Below, one piece after another: positions 1 through 11,565 of a DNA stretch of 64,000 nucleotides (position 1 is its first letter; each line of letters begins with the position of its first letter). Under the pieces are notes generated by a model. That model had not been told where the DNA came from. It searched no databases and was given only the letters and a program-made list of their open reading frames with translations. Source of the stretch: Sipunculus nudus (lineage: Eukaryota > Annelida > Sipuncula > Golfingiida > Sipunculidae); assembly GCA_026874595.1 (NCBI GenBank), contig CM049318.1, forward strand, positions 43,934,456 through 43,998,455. The letters run 5' to 3'. Position numbers and translations under genes: made by a program.

Positions 1-1707
1 TTGACCTGTTGCATAATATGACACAGTTGGCAGTCAGCCAAAGCTATAAATAGAATGCAGCTACTGCACTGAGTGAATTCTTGATCTATACCTAGCTGCA
101 CTTCTTCCAATCCTGGCATTGTGCCAAAACTATTTATAGAGCTGACATCATCTTGGCTAATGGCCAAAATCATGGCAATGGCAATCTGCCAATGGTTAAC
201 CAAGTGCTGCCATCTGTACACAAAAGTGGTCCCTACTTGAAATAACTTTGAAAATTATTTTCTCAATACAAAATGTTTTTCAGCTGACTTTTTATAAAAA
301 AGAAATCAGGAATATATGTAAAATTATTACGGATGCATACTCAATGCAAAATTAAAATACAGATATATATCACTGATGGCAAATTCTTGAATTAAGTTGA
401 GTAGGGATACCAATAACTTATAATCCACGGACAGTTGTCTTTATATAGCCACAGAGAGCTGAACATCCATGATTGTAACATTGCCTGGTATGATGAATAA
501 CTTAAATCATAAATCTAAATTTTTTAAAAGCTTTTAAAAAAACTTTCTTGTCAATATTAACCAAATATAACCTGAAATCTATATGTCTAGTGGCATGATG
601 TAATAGATGCTGATAAACTGGTGCCAGGCTAGATGTAACAGCATCACACAGCTAACATATATGGTAAAATGACTCAATTCAATCCCTATAATTCAGCCAA
701 AAATCATTCATGTGGAACCATTAATGACAATTATTATAAGAATTATTGTAGGGATTATTCTTGTAAAATATTTAACAAACTGGCTTCAGTGGCATCAGTC
801 GAAAAACGTTTTGCAAGTTTATAACTCATATAAGAAGATACAGCATAATGGCTAAGTTAAGCTTCCCGTAACTCAGCCAAAAAGCACTGAACCAAAACCA
901 TTTGTACAAACTTGAATTATCAACATCTAAGGATAATTAATGTGTGAGATTTAAGAATTTGGCCATGTGGTTTTTGAGAAGAAGATCTTTGTAGCCACTG
1001 AGCTAAAATGGGCTGTTATGATATATATCTAAATTCAGCTTCCCATAACTTAGCCAAAGTCACTGAAAAGAGACCATCTGAACAAACTTCAGAAAGCACT
1101 ACCCTAGGATCATTTCTGTGCGATATTAAACATTTTGGCCATATGGTTTCAGAGAAGAAGTTTTTTGTAGCCCTCGGTATGATACAGGCACTAATGACCC
1201 CGTACAAAAAAGGCCGATGCAGGTGGTGCCAACAATACCTCAATTTCAGATATGACCTATGTGACCAAGATTGGCATAAAATTTGGTGATGATAGCTCCA
1301 GCTGTTTCTGAGATTTTAATTTTAATATGCTTTTTTTGCACAGTTAACAAAGTTCAACCTCCTGTAACTCGGTCAAAAATCTCCAAACTGGAACCATTCA
1401 AACAAATTTGAGAAAGATTGTTCTAGGGATCATTTCTGTGAAAGATTGGACCATTTGGCTGGACAGTTTCGGAGAAGAAGCTTTTTAAAGCTTTTTTAGC
1501 TTTTTCCCTATAAAATCTTAGAAAATGCAGTTAGAAAAAAATAAACAAAATCTGATATTGTTTTTTGGATGATTGATTATTTGCAAAAAATTTTGTGATG
1601 CTAGCTCCAGCCGTTTTTGAGATAGCTATGGTAAATGTACAGACAACGCACGACACACGTCGCACGACGGACGATGCCGCACCATAGCATAAGCTCACAG
1701 GTTCGCT
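1..1707 (+). mobile_element. composite repeat C, copy cut by the window edge
   Basis: The block matches 33950-35540 closely along its length. It begins inside the part with repeated phrases such as CTGAGTGAACTCTTGACCTG, passes through an AT-rich section with ATTATTATAAGAATTATTG, holds GCAGGTGGTGCCAACAATACC near 1219, and ends GCATAAGCTCACAGGTTCGC then TAAAA. Other copies with the same order of parts are at 3921-9522 (interrupted), 33446-35540, 42765-45380 and 55169-57305. Just before the end there is a short GAC-rich stretch (ACGACGGACGATGCCGC), as in the Helentron-like families. No coding capacity was seen. It is non-autonomous; the class is not certain. Confidence 0.75.
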
Positions 1708-1719
1708 AAAAACAACACC

Positions 1720-1938
1720 AAGTGGTATTAGGCAGTCATGAAATGTAACAATAGGCTTTAAATGGAATATGGAGGTTTCTCCTTAATTTCTCAGAGGAAT
1801 GAAGTCAGAGTGACCTAATTTTGGCTTTTGCTAGAGATTTTGGGAACATCTAACATTAAGCTGAATTTCAAATTCGTAGGTCCAACGGTGTCAAAACACG
1901 CTATTCTAAGAGACAGACAGACAGACAGATGGACGATG
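1720..1938 (+). mobile_element. HLE-1 3'-side fragment
   Basis: The piece starting TGGTATTAGGCAGTC and running through CTTAATTTCTCAGAGGAATG to TCAAAACACGC matches the 3' part of HLE-1 at 14940-15130. It stops in a run of GACAGACA units instead of reaching the terminal hairpin, and a minisatellite follows. It is a truncated relic. Confidence 0.6.
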
Positions 1939-1939
1939 A

Positions 1940-2166
1940 CCAATCACTTACAGTCATCTGTCAACATTGTCACACAATCAGCCACTGGTCTCAGCATTGT
2001 CGCACAATCAGTCAGTCCTCTCAGCACTGACACAAAATCAGCCAGTCCTCTCAACAACATCACACAATGAGCTAGTCCTCTAAACATCGTCTCACAATAA
2101 GCCTGTATACTCAACATTGTCACACAATCAGCATTATACCACAATCAGCATTATCACACAATCAGC
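1940..2166 (+). repeat. minisatellite, about 30-bp unit
   Basis: About seven to eight degenerate units of the type CTCAACATTGTCACACAATC with AGCCAGTCCT between them. It follows the GACA run that ends an HLE-1 relic, so it may have grown from that simple-sequence stretch. The open frames on both strands are products of the repeat. Confidence 0.8.
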
Positions 2167-2339
2167 ATTGTCTGTAGACAAGATCAATGGTCATCCCTGC
2201 TAAAATAAAGTACAGCAAGATATTGCATCACTGTGCAACATTTTGGAATATTTAATGGCCACTTTTGGTGGAACAAACTAAAGTAATACAAGGTGGTTAT
2301 ATGAATGCTGATCACTGTTGGTTGGGAGGGTGTTTTTAC

Positions 2340-2473
2340 CTCTTCTCCTAAGAGTGCTCTGTTACACATTTCTGAGGAATCACATATGGCTGGTAGGTTG
2401 TAGCCTCCCTCTAGCACCAAGACGACTTTACCCCCAGCCAAGGTCATCAGCTGCTGAGTAAGGTAGCCAAAAC
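2340..2473 (-). CDS. HDAC4: class IIa histone deacetylase, exon with the catalytic-tyrosine loop
   Basis: This is the most 3' HDAC exon seen in the window. It opens after a CTGTCAG acceptor and closes before GTAAAA, with 2 nt completing the Cys codon split with the preceding exon and 44 whole codons after it. The product reads [15 protein letters not shown], then [13 protein letters not shown] and ALLGEE, which aligns with the end of the class IIa deacetylase domain (HDAC4 has FGYLTKQLM and EGGHDLTAICD from general knowledge). The loop is EGGY, so the transition-state tyrosine is present where vertebrate class IIa enzymes have histidine. The C-terminal export-signal exon is not found downstream and is probably beyond the left edge. 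The reading frame runs on into the intron, so only the splice sites set the end. Confidence 0.93.
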
Positions 2474-3111
2474 CTGACAGGAAAAAATACTATGAATTCA
2501 ATTAATTTAAAAACATAATTTTTAAAATCAATGCAGTACAAACTTTGTGTTATGATATTAAATTTATATATATAAACTGTAATCTCAAAACACAAGAAGT
2601 CCACCCTCAAGTGCAAAGCCAACAGGAACTGTACATGCAGTTGCAAACTTGCAATAGGTAGCAAGTAATGGCTAACGTTCTCTGTAATGTTACACTGAGA
2701 GTTTTAACTGACATACTGTAAAGTCTCAAGTACAAGCTGGACCATGTATAAGCCGTTGGAGATTTTTGAGGTGGGAGAAAAGGGGAAAATATTTTTGGCC
2801 CTCAGGATCATGAGGAAGTCCATGGTCACTGCAGCTCGGCGGACAACTTTTGGTTTGTGGAGTCGCGTAAATGGAAGAATGAACTATAACGTAGTCTATC
2901 TTTGCAGGTTAAGAGGACAAAATCTAAGTAATAATAACTTTTTGCGGAGAAAAATGTATGATATAATATGAATCAGGAATGGTTCTTATCTTACAAATGA
3001 CGTGCAAACAACAGTCACCATATGCTTACATATTTAAATGCAAACTGGTATGAATTAATCAGTGTGTCCCCGGAGAGAGAGTTCTCAGAAATCGGTATTA
3101 GTATTTTGCAT
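2474..3111. other. HDAC intron stretch without recognised features
   Basis: Intron sequence between the last exon and an HLE-1 element. The part around 2700-2930 is somewhat richer in GC and keeps a 75-codon plus-strand frame, but it resembles no family I know and lacks supporting signals. Confidence 0.4.
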
Positions 3112-3920
3112 AACTAGGGACCCATGGGTCTCGACGCTCAGCTGAATTTGTCTACAAGGATATTTTTAAAGACATTTTTCAGAATGGCAGTCCTGTGATC
3201 TTAACCAATGACCTTGTGACAAAAAAGTCTTAGAACTTATTATCCTTGAACTTACAGCATTTAGATTATTGTAACAATCTTTTAAAAAGTGACCTTGACC
3301 TCTGACCAGGTAACCTCAAAATCTACAGATTTCCTCACTTTAGGCAAGTAAGTCATGTGTGAAAGATGGAAAGTTAGGGATGAAAAGTTTGATTTACAGT
3401 GCATCCACAATCTTTTTAAAGATGTGGCTCCTGTGACCTTCAACTTAGATCGCTGGACCCTGGTAATCAAAATGAATTTACTTATGTGGTTGGTCATTAT
3501 TAAATCAAGTTTGAAGCCAGTTAATTTTTAGTAAATAAACAGAAAAATATTTGTTAAAATAGAAAAAATACAGGTGGCGCCACCACGTTTCAGGAACTGA
3601 CAAAACTAGTCATGGTCAATATTCAAGGCAAGATTCATGACAAACCATGCATTAATTATCAATATATTGGAAGTTTTGTATCAAATTTCTTACTATTCTG
3701 GGGGGAACTTTCAAGCCCCGTAGCTCAAAGGATGTATGTCGCAGTGACCTCATTTCGGGTTTCAAAGGAGATTTTTTATTGACCTCCCTAGATTATCACT
3801 TAGAAGTTTCTAGGACCAGTTGTTATGATTTGTGCCCTGCTAACGGCCGGCCGGATATCCGTATGGACGACGGACAAAGCGCCATTCCTACACCTCAGTT
3901 GACTTACAGTCAGCTGAGCT
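3112..3920 (+). mobile_element. HLE-1 short copy, complete ends
   Basis: The 5' end ACTAGGGACCCATGGG is followed by GACGCTCAGCTGAA, and the 3' end is CAGTCAGCTGAGCT before AAAAA. The 5' GCTCAGCTGA and 3' TCAGCTGAGC are exact inverted copies, subterminal at the 5' end. Inside lies one nuclear-receptor-like block TGACCTTGACCTCTGACC (3290-3307) and one unit of the 340-bp core with CAGGTGGCGCCACCACG. Before the hairpin is GGCCGGCCGG and a GACGACGGAC run. The layout (5' inverted motif, core, microsatellite, 3' hairpin) is that of Helentron-associated non-autonomous elements. The 3' end abuts composite C. Confidence 0.7.
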
Positions 3921-4822
3921 AAAAATGATTGTAGCTGGCACCACCAGTCTTGTATACAACAAAGCTATCAGAGATATATACATATGCCCAAGTTCAGACT
4001 GATATATCAAACCCCTCCTGAGAAATAAGCAGGGACACACACTGTGCAAAAATTATTGTAGGTGGCACCACCAGTCTTGTATACCACAAAGCTATTCGAT
4101 AGGTATAAATATGCCTAATTTCAGGCTGATATATCAAATTCCTCTATAGAAATAAGCAGGCACAAAAGTCACACATTGTGCAAAAGTCATTGTAGGTGGT
4201 GACACCTGTCTTGTGAACGAGAAACCCATCAAAGACGCATAGACAGGTCAAAATATCAGGCCAATACATCAAACTTACCTTAAGTCTGATGCATGGGGCT
4301 GACCACGCTTAGGTGAGAAAGGCAGTTGCCCCGAGTGAACTGTGACAAATTTGCTTGCTCAGGCTTGCACTGAGTGAACTCATGACCTGCACCTGGCTAG
4401 ACTGGGTGAACTTTTGACCTGTATCCGGCTGCACTGAGTGAACTCTTGACCTGTTGCCTAATCTGACACAGTCGGCAGTCTGCCAAAGCTATAAATAGAT
4501 TGGCTCCACATGCAGCCCTGAGAGGCATGACACCCATGAGGTGATCACATGGTGCCCATGAGGTGTTCACATGTCACCCATGAGGGGATCACATGCCTTA
4601 TGCTTGGCTGCACTGACTGAACTCTTGACCTATATCTGGCTGCACTGAATGAACTCTTGATCTACTGCCAAATCTGAAACAGTTGGCAGTTTCTTAACCT
4701 ATTCAAATATACAGACACAATCTTAGCCTGTTGGCAAATCTGTCTACATATACTGAAAGACTTTGGCTAAAATGCATTTTTCAAGCTGACATATTCATAA
4801 ACTTTTTATCAAAATATCTAGA
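3921..4822 (+). mobile_element. composite repeat C, left part (interrupted by HLE-2)
   Basis: Starts AATGATTGTAGCTGGCACC directly after the HLE-1 end, contains about 2.5 tandem units of roughly 130 bp with TGGCACCACCAGTCTTGTA, then the CTGAGTGAACTCTTGACC section and a short tandem of about 30 bp near 4525-4605 (CCCATGAGGTGATCACATG). It matches 55169-56058 closely and stops at AAAATATCTAGA where HLE-2 enters. The rest is at 7751-9522. Confidence 0.75.
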
Positions 4823-7750
4823 ACTAGATATTTCTTGGCACCGCAGGTGCCATAGTATCCCCAGACAATTAATCCCCCCCCCCCCCTTTAAGAATAGGCC
4901 CCCCATCTTCAGCAACAATTAATATCAGACCACACTCATAGAAAAGGTCATTCTCATAGAAAAGGTCATGATCCAAATTTCAATATACATCATCCCCTAA
5001 CCCATGTCTATGTATATGCAAGAAATCTGTCCATTAGTTTTTGACTTATAATGCTCACAATACTGTTAAGTGGCAATGATGGGGTATTAAACGGCACGAA
5101 AACAAGTAAAAGAATAACAGGTGGCACCACCTGTTTCCCGTACATGACAACACTATCCAAGATCTTCGTTCAAGTTCATTTTTTGACCAATCAATGCATC
5201 CCTTATTGAGAAATTAATGATTTTGTGTGATTTTCACCATATATGGCAATATTCAAGGTCAAGGCCACTCATTGGAAAGGTCATGACCCCTATTCAAATA
5301 AACATTACCCTATAACCCATATCCATGTATATGCATAATATGAAAGAAATTTGTCCATTAGTTTTTGACTTATAATGCTCACAGTACTGATAAATGGCAA
5401 TGATGGGGTATTAAACGGCACAAAACAAGTAAAAGAATAACAGGTGGCGCCACCTGTTTCCGGTACATAACAATACTTTCCAAGATCTTCGAACATGTTG
5501 ATTTTTGGACCAATGCATGCGTCCCTTATTGAGATATTAATGATTTTGTGTAATTTTCACCATATATGGCAATATTCAAGGTCAAGGCCACTCTAATAGG
5601 AAAGGTCATGACCCCAATTTATATATACATCATCCCATAACCCATGTCTATGTATATGCATAATATGCAAGAAATCTGTCCATTAGTTTTTGACTTATAA
5701 TGCTCACAATACTGTTAAGTGGCAATGATGGGGTATTAAACGGCACGAAAACAAGTAAAAGAATAACAGGTGGCACCACCTGTTTCCCGTACATGACAAC
5801 ACTATCCAAGATCTTCGTTCAAGTTGATTTTTTGACCAATCAATGCATCCCTTATTGAGAAATTAATGATTTTGTGTGATTTTCACCATATATGGCAATA
5901 TTCAAGGTCAAGGCCACTCATTGGAAAGGTCATGACCCCTATTCAAATAAACATTATCCTAAAACCCATATCCATGTATATGCATTATATGAAAGAAATT
6001 TGTCCATTAGTTTTTGACTTATAATGCTCACAGTACTGATAAATGGCAATGATGGGGTATTAAACGGCACAAAACAAGTAAAAGAATAACAGGTGGCGCC
6101 ACCTGTTTCTGGTACATGACAATACTTTCCAAGATCTTCGAACATGTTGATTTTTGGACCAATGCATGCATCCCTTATTGAGATATTAATGATTTTGTGT
6201 AATTTTCACCATATATGGCAATATTCAAGGTCAAGGCCACTCTAATAGGAAAGGTCATGACCCCAATTTATATATACATCATCCCATAACCCATGTCTAT
6301 GTATATGCATAATATGAAAGAAATCTGTCCATTAGTTTTTGACTTATAATGCTCACAGGTTATAAATGTACTGTTAAGTGGCAATGATGGGGTATTAAAC
6401 GGCACAAAAACAAGAAAAAGAATAACAGGTGGCGCCACCTGTTTCCGGTACATGACATTACTATCCAAGATCTTCGTTCAAGTTGATTTTTGGACCAATG
6501 CATGCATCCCTTATTGAGAAATTAATGATTTTGTGTGATTTTCACCATATATGGCAATATTCAAGGTCAAGGCCACTCATTGGAAAGGTCATGACCCCTA
6601 TTCAAATGAACATTATCCTATAACCCATATCCATGTATATGCATAATATGAAAGAAATTTGTCCATTAGTTTTTGACTTATAATGCTCACAGTACTGATA
6701 AATGGCAATGATGGGGTATTAAACGGCACAAAACAAATAAAAGAATAACAGGTGGCACCACCTGTTTCCGGTACATGACAATACTTTCCAAGATCTTCGA
6801 ACATGTTGATTTTTGGACCAATGCATGCATCCCTTATTGAGATATTAATGATTTTGTGTAATTTTCACCATATATGGCAATATTCAAGGTCAAGGCCACT
6901 CTAATAGGAAAGGTCATGACCCCAATTTATATATACATCATCCCATAACCCATGTCTATGTATATGCATAATATGAAAGAAATCTGTCCATTAGTTTTTG
7001 ACTTGTAATGCTCTCAGGTTATAAATGTACTGTTAAGTGGCAATGATGGGGTATTAAACGGCACGAAAACAAGTAAAAGAATAACAGGTGGCGCCACCTG
7101 TTTCCGGTACATGACATTACTATCCAAGATCTTCGGTCAAGTTGATTTTTGGACCAATGCATGCATCCCTTATTGAGAAATTAATGATTTTGTGTGATTT
7201 TCACCATATATGGCAATATTCAAGGTCAAGGCCACTCTCATAGGAAAGGTCATGACCCCAATTTAAATAAACATCATCCCATAACCCATATCTATGTATT
7301 TGCATAATATGAAAGAAATCTGTCCATTAGTTTTTGACTTATAATGCTCACAGTACTGTCAAGTAGCAATTTTGGGGATATTAAACGGCATGAAAACAAG
7401 TAAAGAATAATAGGTGGCGCCACCAGTTTCTGGAATATGACAACCATATCCATGATCTTCGATCAACTTGATTTTTGGATCAATCCATGCAAATTTTCTT
7501 TAGATATTTAAGAATTTGTGTGATTTTCCCCAAAATTGAACCTATTCAAGGTCAAGGTCACTCTCCTAATTGAGGTCATGACCTCTTTTAAATAGGCGTC
7601 GTCCTCTCACCCATATCTATACATATCCCAAGTTTGGTAAAGATACGTGAATTATTTTTTGAGTTATTGTGTCCAAAAGAAATCTCTGCGGCGGCAGCGG
7701 CACGACCGTGCCTAAACCATAGTATCCCCAGACTATGTCTGGCGATACAA
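4823..7750 (+). mobile_element. HLE-2, complete copy inserted in composite C
   Basis: The 5' edge ACTAGATATTTCTTGG is set by comparison with the uninterrupted C copy at 56055-56066. The 3' edge is a hairpin, GTATCCCCAGAC facing GTCTGGCGATAC, followed by AA. The AGTATCCCCAGAC motif also occurs close to the 5' end (about 4856). Between them is a run of 13 C (4874-4886) and a core of eight 323-336-bp units. There is no transposase. No target-site duplication is visible at the junctions, as expected for rolling-circle elements. Class assignment to the Helentron/pearl type is inference from layout. Confidence 0.72.
5109..7430 (+). repeat. HLE-2 tandem core, eight 323-336-bp units in alternating types
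   Basis: The AGGTGGCRCCACC palindrome of successive units starts at 5119, 5442, 5768, 6091, 6427, 6750, 7086 and 7412, giving spacings of 323, 326, 323, 336, 323, 336 and 326. Units alternate between a type with TCATTGGAAAGGTCATGACC and a type with CTAATAGGAAAGGTCATGACC, so a dimer of about 650-660 bp is the amplified unit. Each unit carries AAGGTCAAGGCCACTC and AGGTCATGACC. The minus-strand frames of 63-66 codons that recur here are by-products of the array. Confidence 0.88.
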
Positions 7751-9522
7751 TAATAAAAGATGCAGTTTTTTTCATAAATAAGCTGAATCCCACAACATTT
7801 GATATATGACAGATTATTGCATAAAATCTGGGGATGGTAGTTCCTGCAATTCTGAGAAATTATGGGTTAATGTACCGATGACCAGTGACCCCTGTACAAA
7901 AAAAGGTCAATCCAGGTGACCACCAATACCTGAATTTCATATATGGCTCATGTGACTAACACTGGCAGAAAATTTGGTGATGATAGCTCCGGCTGTTTCT
8001 AAGATTGTCATTTTAGTATGCTTTTTCGGACAGATGACTAGGTTCAACTTCCTGTAATTCGGCAAAAGTTCACTGAACTTTAACCATTTGAACAAACTTG
8101 AGAGAGATGATATAAAAGATTATTTCTGTGAAATATTGAACAAATTGGCTGGACCGTTTCGGAGGAGAAGATTTTTTAAAGTTTTTTAGCTTTTTCTCTA
8201 TAAAATCTGAGAAAATGCAGATTTTTTTCAGATGGCTAATTTTTGCATTAAATTTCATGATGCTAGCTCCAGTCAATCCAATAGTATGAGTTTAGGTATA
8301 CCTGTGATTGTAAACATTGCCTGGCATGAGGAATATCTAAAATCATAAATCTACATTTTTAAAAAGTTTTTAAAAAACATTCTTGTCAAATTTAACCAAA
8401 GATAACCTGAAATCTAAATGTCTAGAGGCATGATGTAATGGATGCTGATAAACTGGTTCCAGGCTAGATGTATCCGCTTCACACAGCTAACACATATGGT
8501 AAAATGACTCAATTCAATCTTTATTATTCAGCCAAAATTCATTCTTCGGAACCATAAAAGCCAATTAATTATTATAAGAATTATTCAGGGGATTATTCTT
8601 GTAAAATATTAAACAAATTGGCCTCAGTGGCGTCAGTCATAAAACGTTTTGCAGGTTTATAACTCATATGGAAAAATAAAGCAAAATGGCTAAGTTAAGC
8701 TTCCCATAACTCAGCCAAAAATCACTGAACCAAAACCATTTGAACAAACTTGAATGATCAACATCTGAGGATAATTAATGTGTGAGATTTAAGAATTTGG
8801 CCCAGTGGTTTTTGAGAAGAAGATCTTTGTAGCCACTGAGCTAAAATGGGCTGTTATGGCATATGACTAAATTCAGCTTCCCATAACTCAGCCAAAAGTC
8901 CCTGAACTGAGACCATTTGAACAAACTACCCTAGGATCATTTCTGTGTGATATTAAACAATTTGGCCATATGGTTTCACAGAAGAAGTTTTTTTGTAGCT
9001 GTCAGTATGATATGGGCACTGATGACCCCCGTACAAAAAAAGGCCGATGCAGGTGGTGCCACCAATACCTCAATTTCAGATATGACTCATGTGACCAACA
9101 TTAGCATAAAATTTGGTGATGATAGCTCCAGCCGTTTCTACGATTGTAATTTTAGTATGCTTTTTTGGACAGATGACTAAGTTAAACTATCTGTAACTCG
9201 GCCAAAAATCACCGAACCTAAACCATTTGAACAAAATTGAGAGAGATTGTTCCAGGGATAATTTCTGTGAAATAATGGACAATTTGGCTGAACAATTTCG
9301 GAGATGAAGATTTTAAAGCTTTTTTAGCTTTTTCCCAATAAAATCTAAGAAAATGCAGTTAGCCAAAAAATAAGCAAAATCCAAAAGAGTTTTTTAGATG
9401 ACTAATTTTTCGCATAAAATTTCGTGATGCTTACTCTTGCTGTTTTCAAGATAGTATGGGTTAACGTACAGACGCTGGACACTGGACAACGCCAAACCAT
9501 CGCATAAGCTCACAGGTTTGCT
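7751..9522 (+). mobile_element. composite repeat C, right part and a second C segment
   Basis: Continues the C copy broken by HLE-2. It contains ATAAGCTGAATCCC and TGATGATAGCTCC phrases shared with 56720-57300, then a further block from about 8300 matching 450-1707, with GCAGGTGGTGCCACCAATACC near 9048. It ends CATCGCATAAGCTCACAGG then TTTGCTAAGA. Compared with 55169-57305 some internal parts are missing or repeated, so rearrangement has occurred. Confidence 0.65.
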
Positions 9523-9619
9523 AAGACAGGCTAGGCTTTGTATTAGTCTTATGAATATAAATGAGCCTCCTGGGTAGAAGGTTATTTAAAGAAGTGCATG
9601 CACATGTGGGGCAGACAGA

Positions 9620-10415
9620 CTGTGGATCCTGCAGGGTCCAGAAGTGCTAGTGTTTGGATAGGTGCCGCTACCCTGTGACCAGAGGGGTGCTGGAACCCAG
9701 TATTCAGAGAGTTGCTGAGACCCTGTAACCAGAGAGGTGTCCAGAGAGGTGCTGCCATCCAGTGTCCAGAGATGTGCTGCCACCAAGTGATCAGAGAGGT
9801 GTCCAGAGAGGTGCTGCCACTAAGTGATCAGAGAGGTGCTGCGAGAGGTGCTGCCGTTCGGTGTCCAGAGAGGTGCTGCTGCCCAGTGTCCAGAAAGGTG
9901 CTGCAAAACAGTGACCAGAGAGGTGTCCAGATAGGTGCTGTCACCCACTGACCCGTGGTGTTCAGAGAGGTTCTGCCATCCAGTGACCAGAGAGGTGCTG
10001 CAAGAGGTACTGCCACCCAGTGTCCATAGAGATGCTGCGAGAGGTGCTGCCACCCAGTCTCCAGAAAGGTGCTGCAAGCTGGCGCCCAGTGTCCAGAGAG
10101 CTGCTGCGAGGTGTTGCCACCTTGCTTCCAGAGAGGTGCTGCAAGAGGTGCTGCTGCCCAGCGTTCAGAGAGGTGGTGCAAGAGGTCTGCTGCTCAGTGT
10201 CCAGAGAGGTCAGAGAGGTGCTGCAGCCAAGTGTCCAGAAAGGTGCTGTGAGAGGTGCTGCCGCCCAGTGTCCAGAGATTTGCTGCGAGAGGTGGTGCCA
10301 GCGAGTGTCCAGTGAGGTGCTGCCAGCAGGTGTCCAGTGAGGTGCAGCCAGCCGCGGTTCAGAGAGGTGCCACAAGCCGGAGTTCAGAGAGGTGCCACAA
10401 GCTGGGGACCAGTAT
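9620..10415 (+). repeat. minisatellite, about 26-27-bp unit, GC-richer than surroundings
   Basis: Degenerate units of the type AGTGTCCAGAGAGGTGCTGC with CCACCC between, often with an inserted GCGAGAGGTGCTGC. Several frames on both strands remain open over 60-137 codons because the unit lacks stop codons; the peptides (for example VQRGAAARC-like plus-strand, LSGHWAAAPL-like minus-strand) are periodic and without a domain. It lies in the HDAC intron about 420 bp downstream (in gene sense) of the main exon. Confidence 0.88.
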
Positions 10416-10830
10416 CGCTAGGTCAGCAGATCTCTCGAGTGTTTAACCAGACTGTGTTTTTACTAAAGTCTTGTTTAGTGTATGTACCAGTGTATCTAGT
10501 GATTTTGAATTCTGTACCTTTTGTGTTCTGTTAATATATACTCTTGTTATGCCACTGACTTGTGTTTTGTTGTGTGCCTGATACATTGAGTTTGCCATAA
10601 AAAACTATACAATTTCTACTTTTCCACATTAAACCAAAAGCAACCCTGTCTGTCACTTGGAAACAGCAACCTTTACCAAGGACACCAGAAAGGGGTAACT
10701 TTTATCAGGTGACTGTCACGGTCACAGCACCACAAAAATATTTTGACCTCTGCAATACAGAACTACACATATAATTTGATAGTTGGAAGCATGTTTTAAA
10801 TATATGATCTATAAACAGGCAATCACTCAC
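10416..10830. other. HDAC intron, no recognised feature
   Basis: Sequence between the minisatellite and the main HDAC exon. Nothing repeated elsewhere in the window or coding was seen. The donor GTGAGT of the exon lies at its right edge on the minus strand. Confidence 0.5.
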
Positions 10831-11167
10831 AAGCAGCGGACAGCTGGTAACCACCAAGTGGTGCTGGATGACCCTGCATGGCATCAAATCCCGCAGATAC
10901 CATGACCAGGTCTGGTTTGAACTGTCGTGCAATCGGCATTACAATACTCCGGAAGGCCGCAAGGTATTCAGCATCACCCATAGGCGGGTTCAAACTTCCA
11001 TGGAATGCAATGTTCACTGTAAAACCATCCCCTTCCTCTGTTCCGCATTCTTCTGGGGCACCAGTCCCCGGAAAGAAATTACCGTTGTCATGGCGATGGA
11101 GTGAAATGTACAGCACATTGGGATCAGAGTAAAATATCTGTTGGGTTGAGTTCCCATGGTGTACATC
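10831..11167 (-). CDS. HDAC4: class IIa histone deacetylase, main catalytic exon (zinc-binding residues)
   Basis: The exon is 337 nt, 112 codons plus one nt, entered after ATTCACAG and left at GTGAGT. It starts [15 protein letters not shown], carrying the zinc-ligand Asp and His, continues with [14 protein letters not shown] and [14 protein letters not shown], a class IIa signature, and has the second zinc Asp in [17 protein letters not shown]. It deacetylates acetyl-lysine in nuclear or shuttling corepressor complexes if active; family members act mainly through MEF2 and NCoR/SMRT. The phase fits both neighbouring exons. No frameshift or stop is seen. The flanking introns are 28.3 kb upstream and 8.4 kb downstream. 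Identity as class IIa is secure; the exact paralogue name is by analogy because invertebrates usually have a single gene for HDAC4/5/7/9. Confidence 0.96.
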
Positions 11168-11565
11168 CTGTGAATAAAACATTTGAGAACATCAGTGAGA
11201 AGAGTAACCACTTCCTTTTAAATGGTATTCCATTTTACATGCATGTAAGATTACTGCATTTTGTATGTTATTTTTCAAAGATATCTACATGCTGCATAAT
11301 ATTTCTGTCTGTTATATTGTTGGTTAACCTACTTGAATGAATGTAACTATATTCAAATGAGGTACCCGTAACTTAAAATTGCGATATCACACTTGTGCAT
11401 TAGAAAGAACACTTGATAATAAATTGGTGCACTACTTTCAAAACAATCCATACCCCCCACCCTTGACATTCATAATCCTGTATCTAATGCAACTAGGGCC
11501 ACAGAAGTAATGACCACATTACAATATGGGCCCATGTCCTGTGAACTATATCCATGTACAATATA
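11168..11565. other. HDAC intron, no recognised feature
   Basis: Contains the ATTCACAG acceptor at the left edge (minus strand) and otherwise plain AT-rich sequence. A plus-strand 79-codon frame at 11101-11340 overlaps the exon in antisense and has no support. Confidence 0.5.

Noticed and set aside
5305-6804. Four recurring minus-strand 63-66-codon frames beginning MFEDLGKYC or MDSNVMYRK
   Set aside because: They recur with the HLE-2 core units and vary with them; no codon bias, start context or domain. By-products of a tandem array.
9586-10446. Overlapping open frames of 60-137 codons on both strands
   Set aside because: All lie in one minisatellite whose unit lacks stop codons; peptides are periodic.
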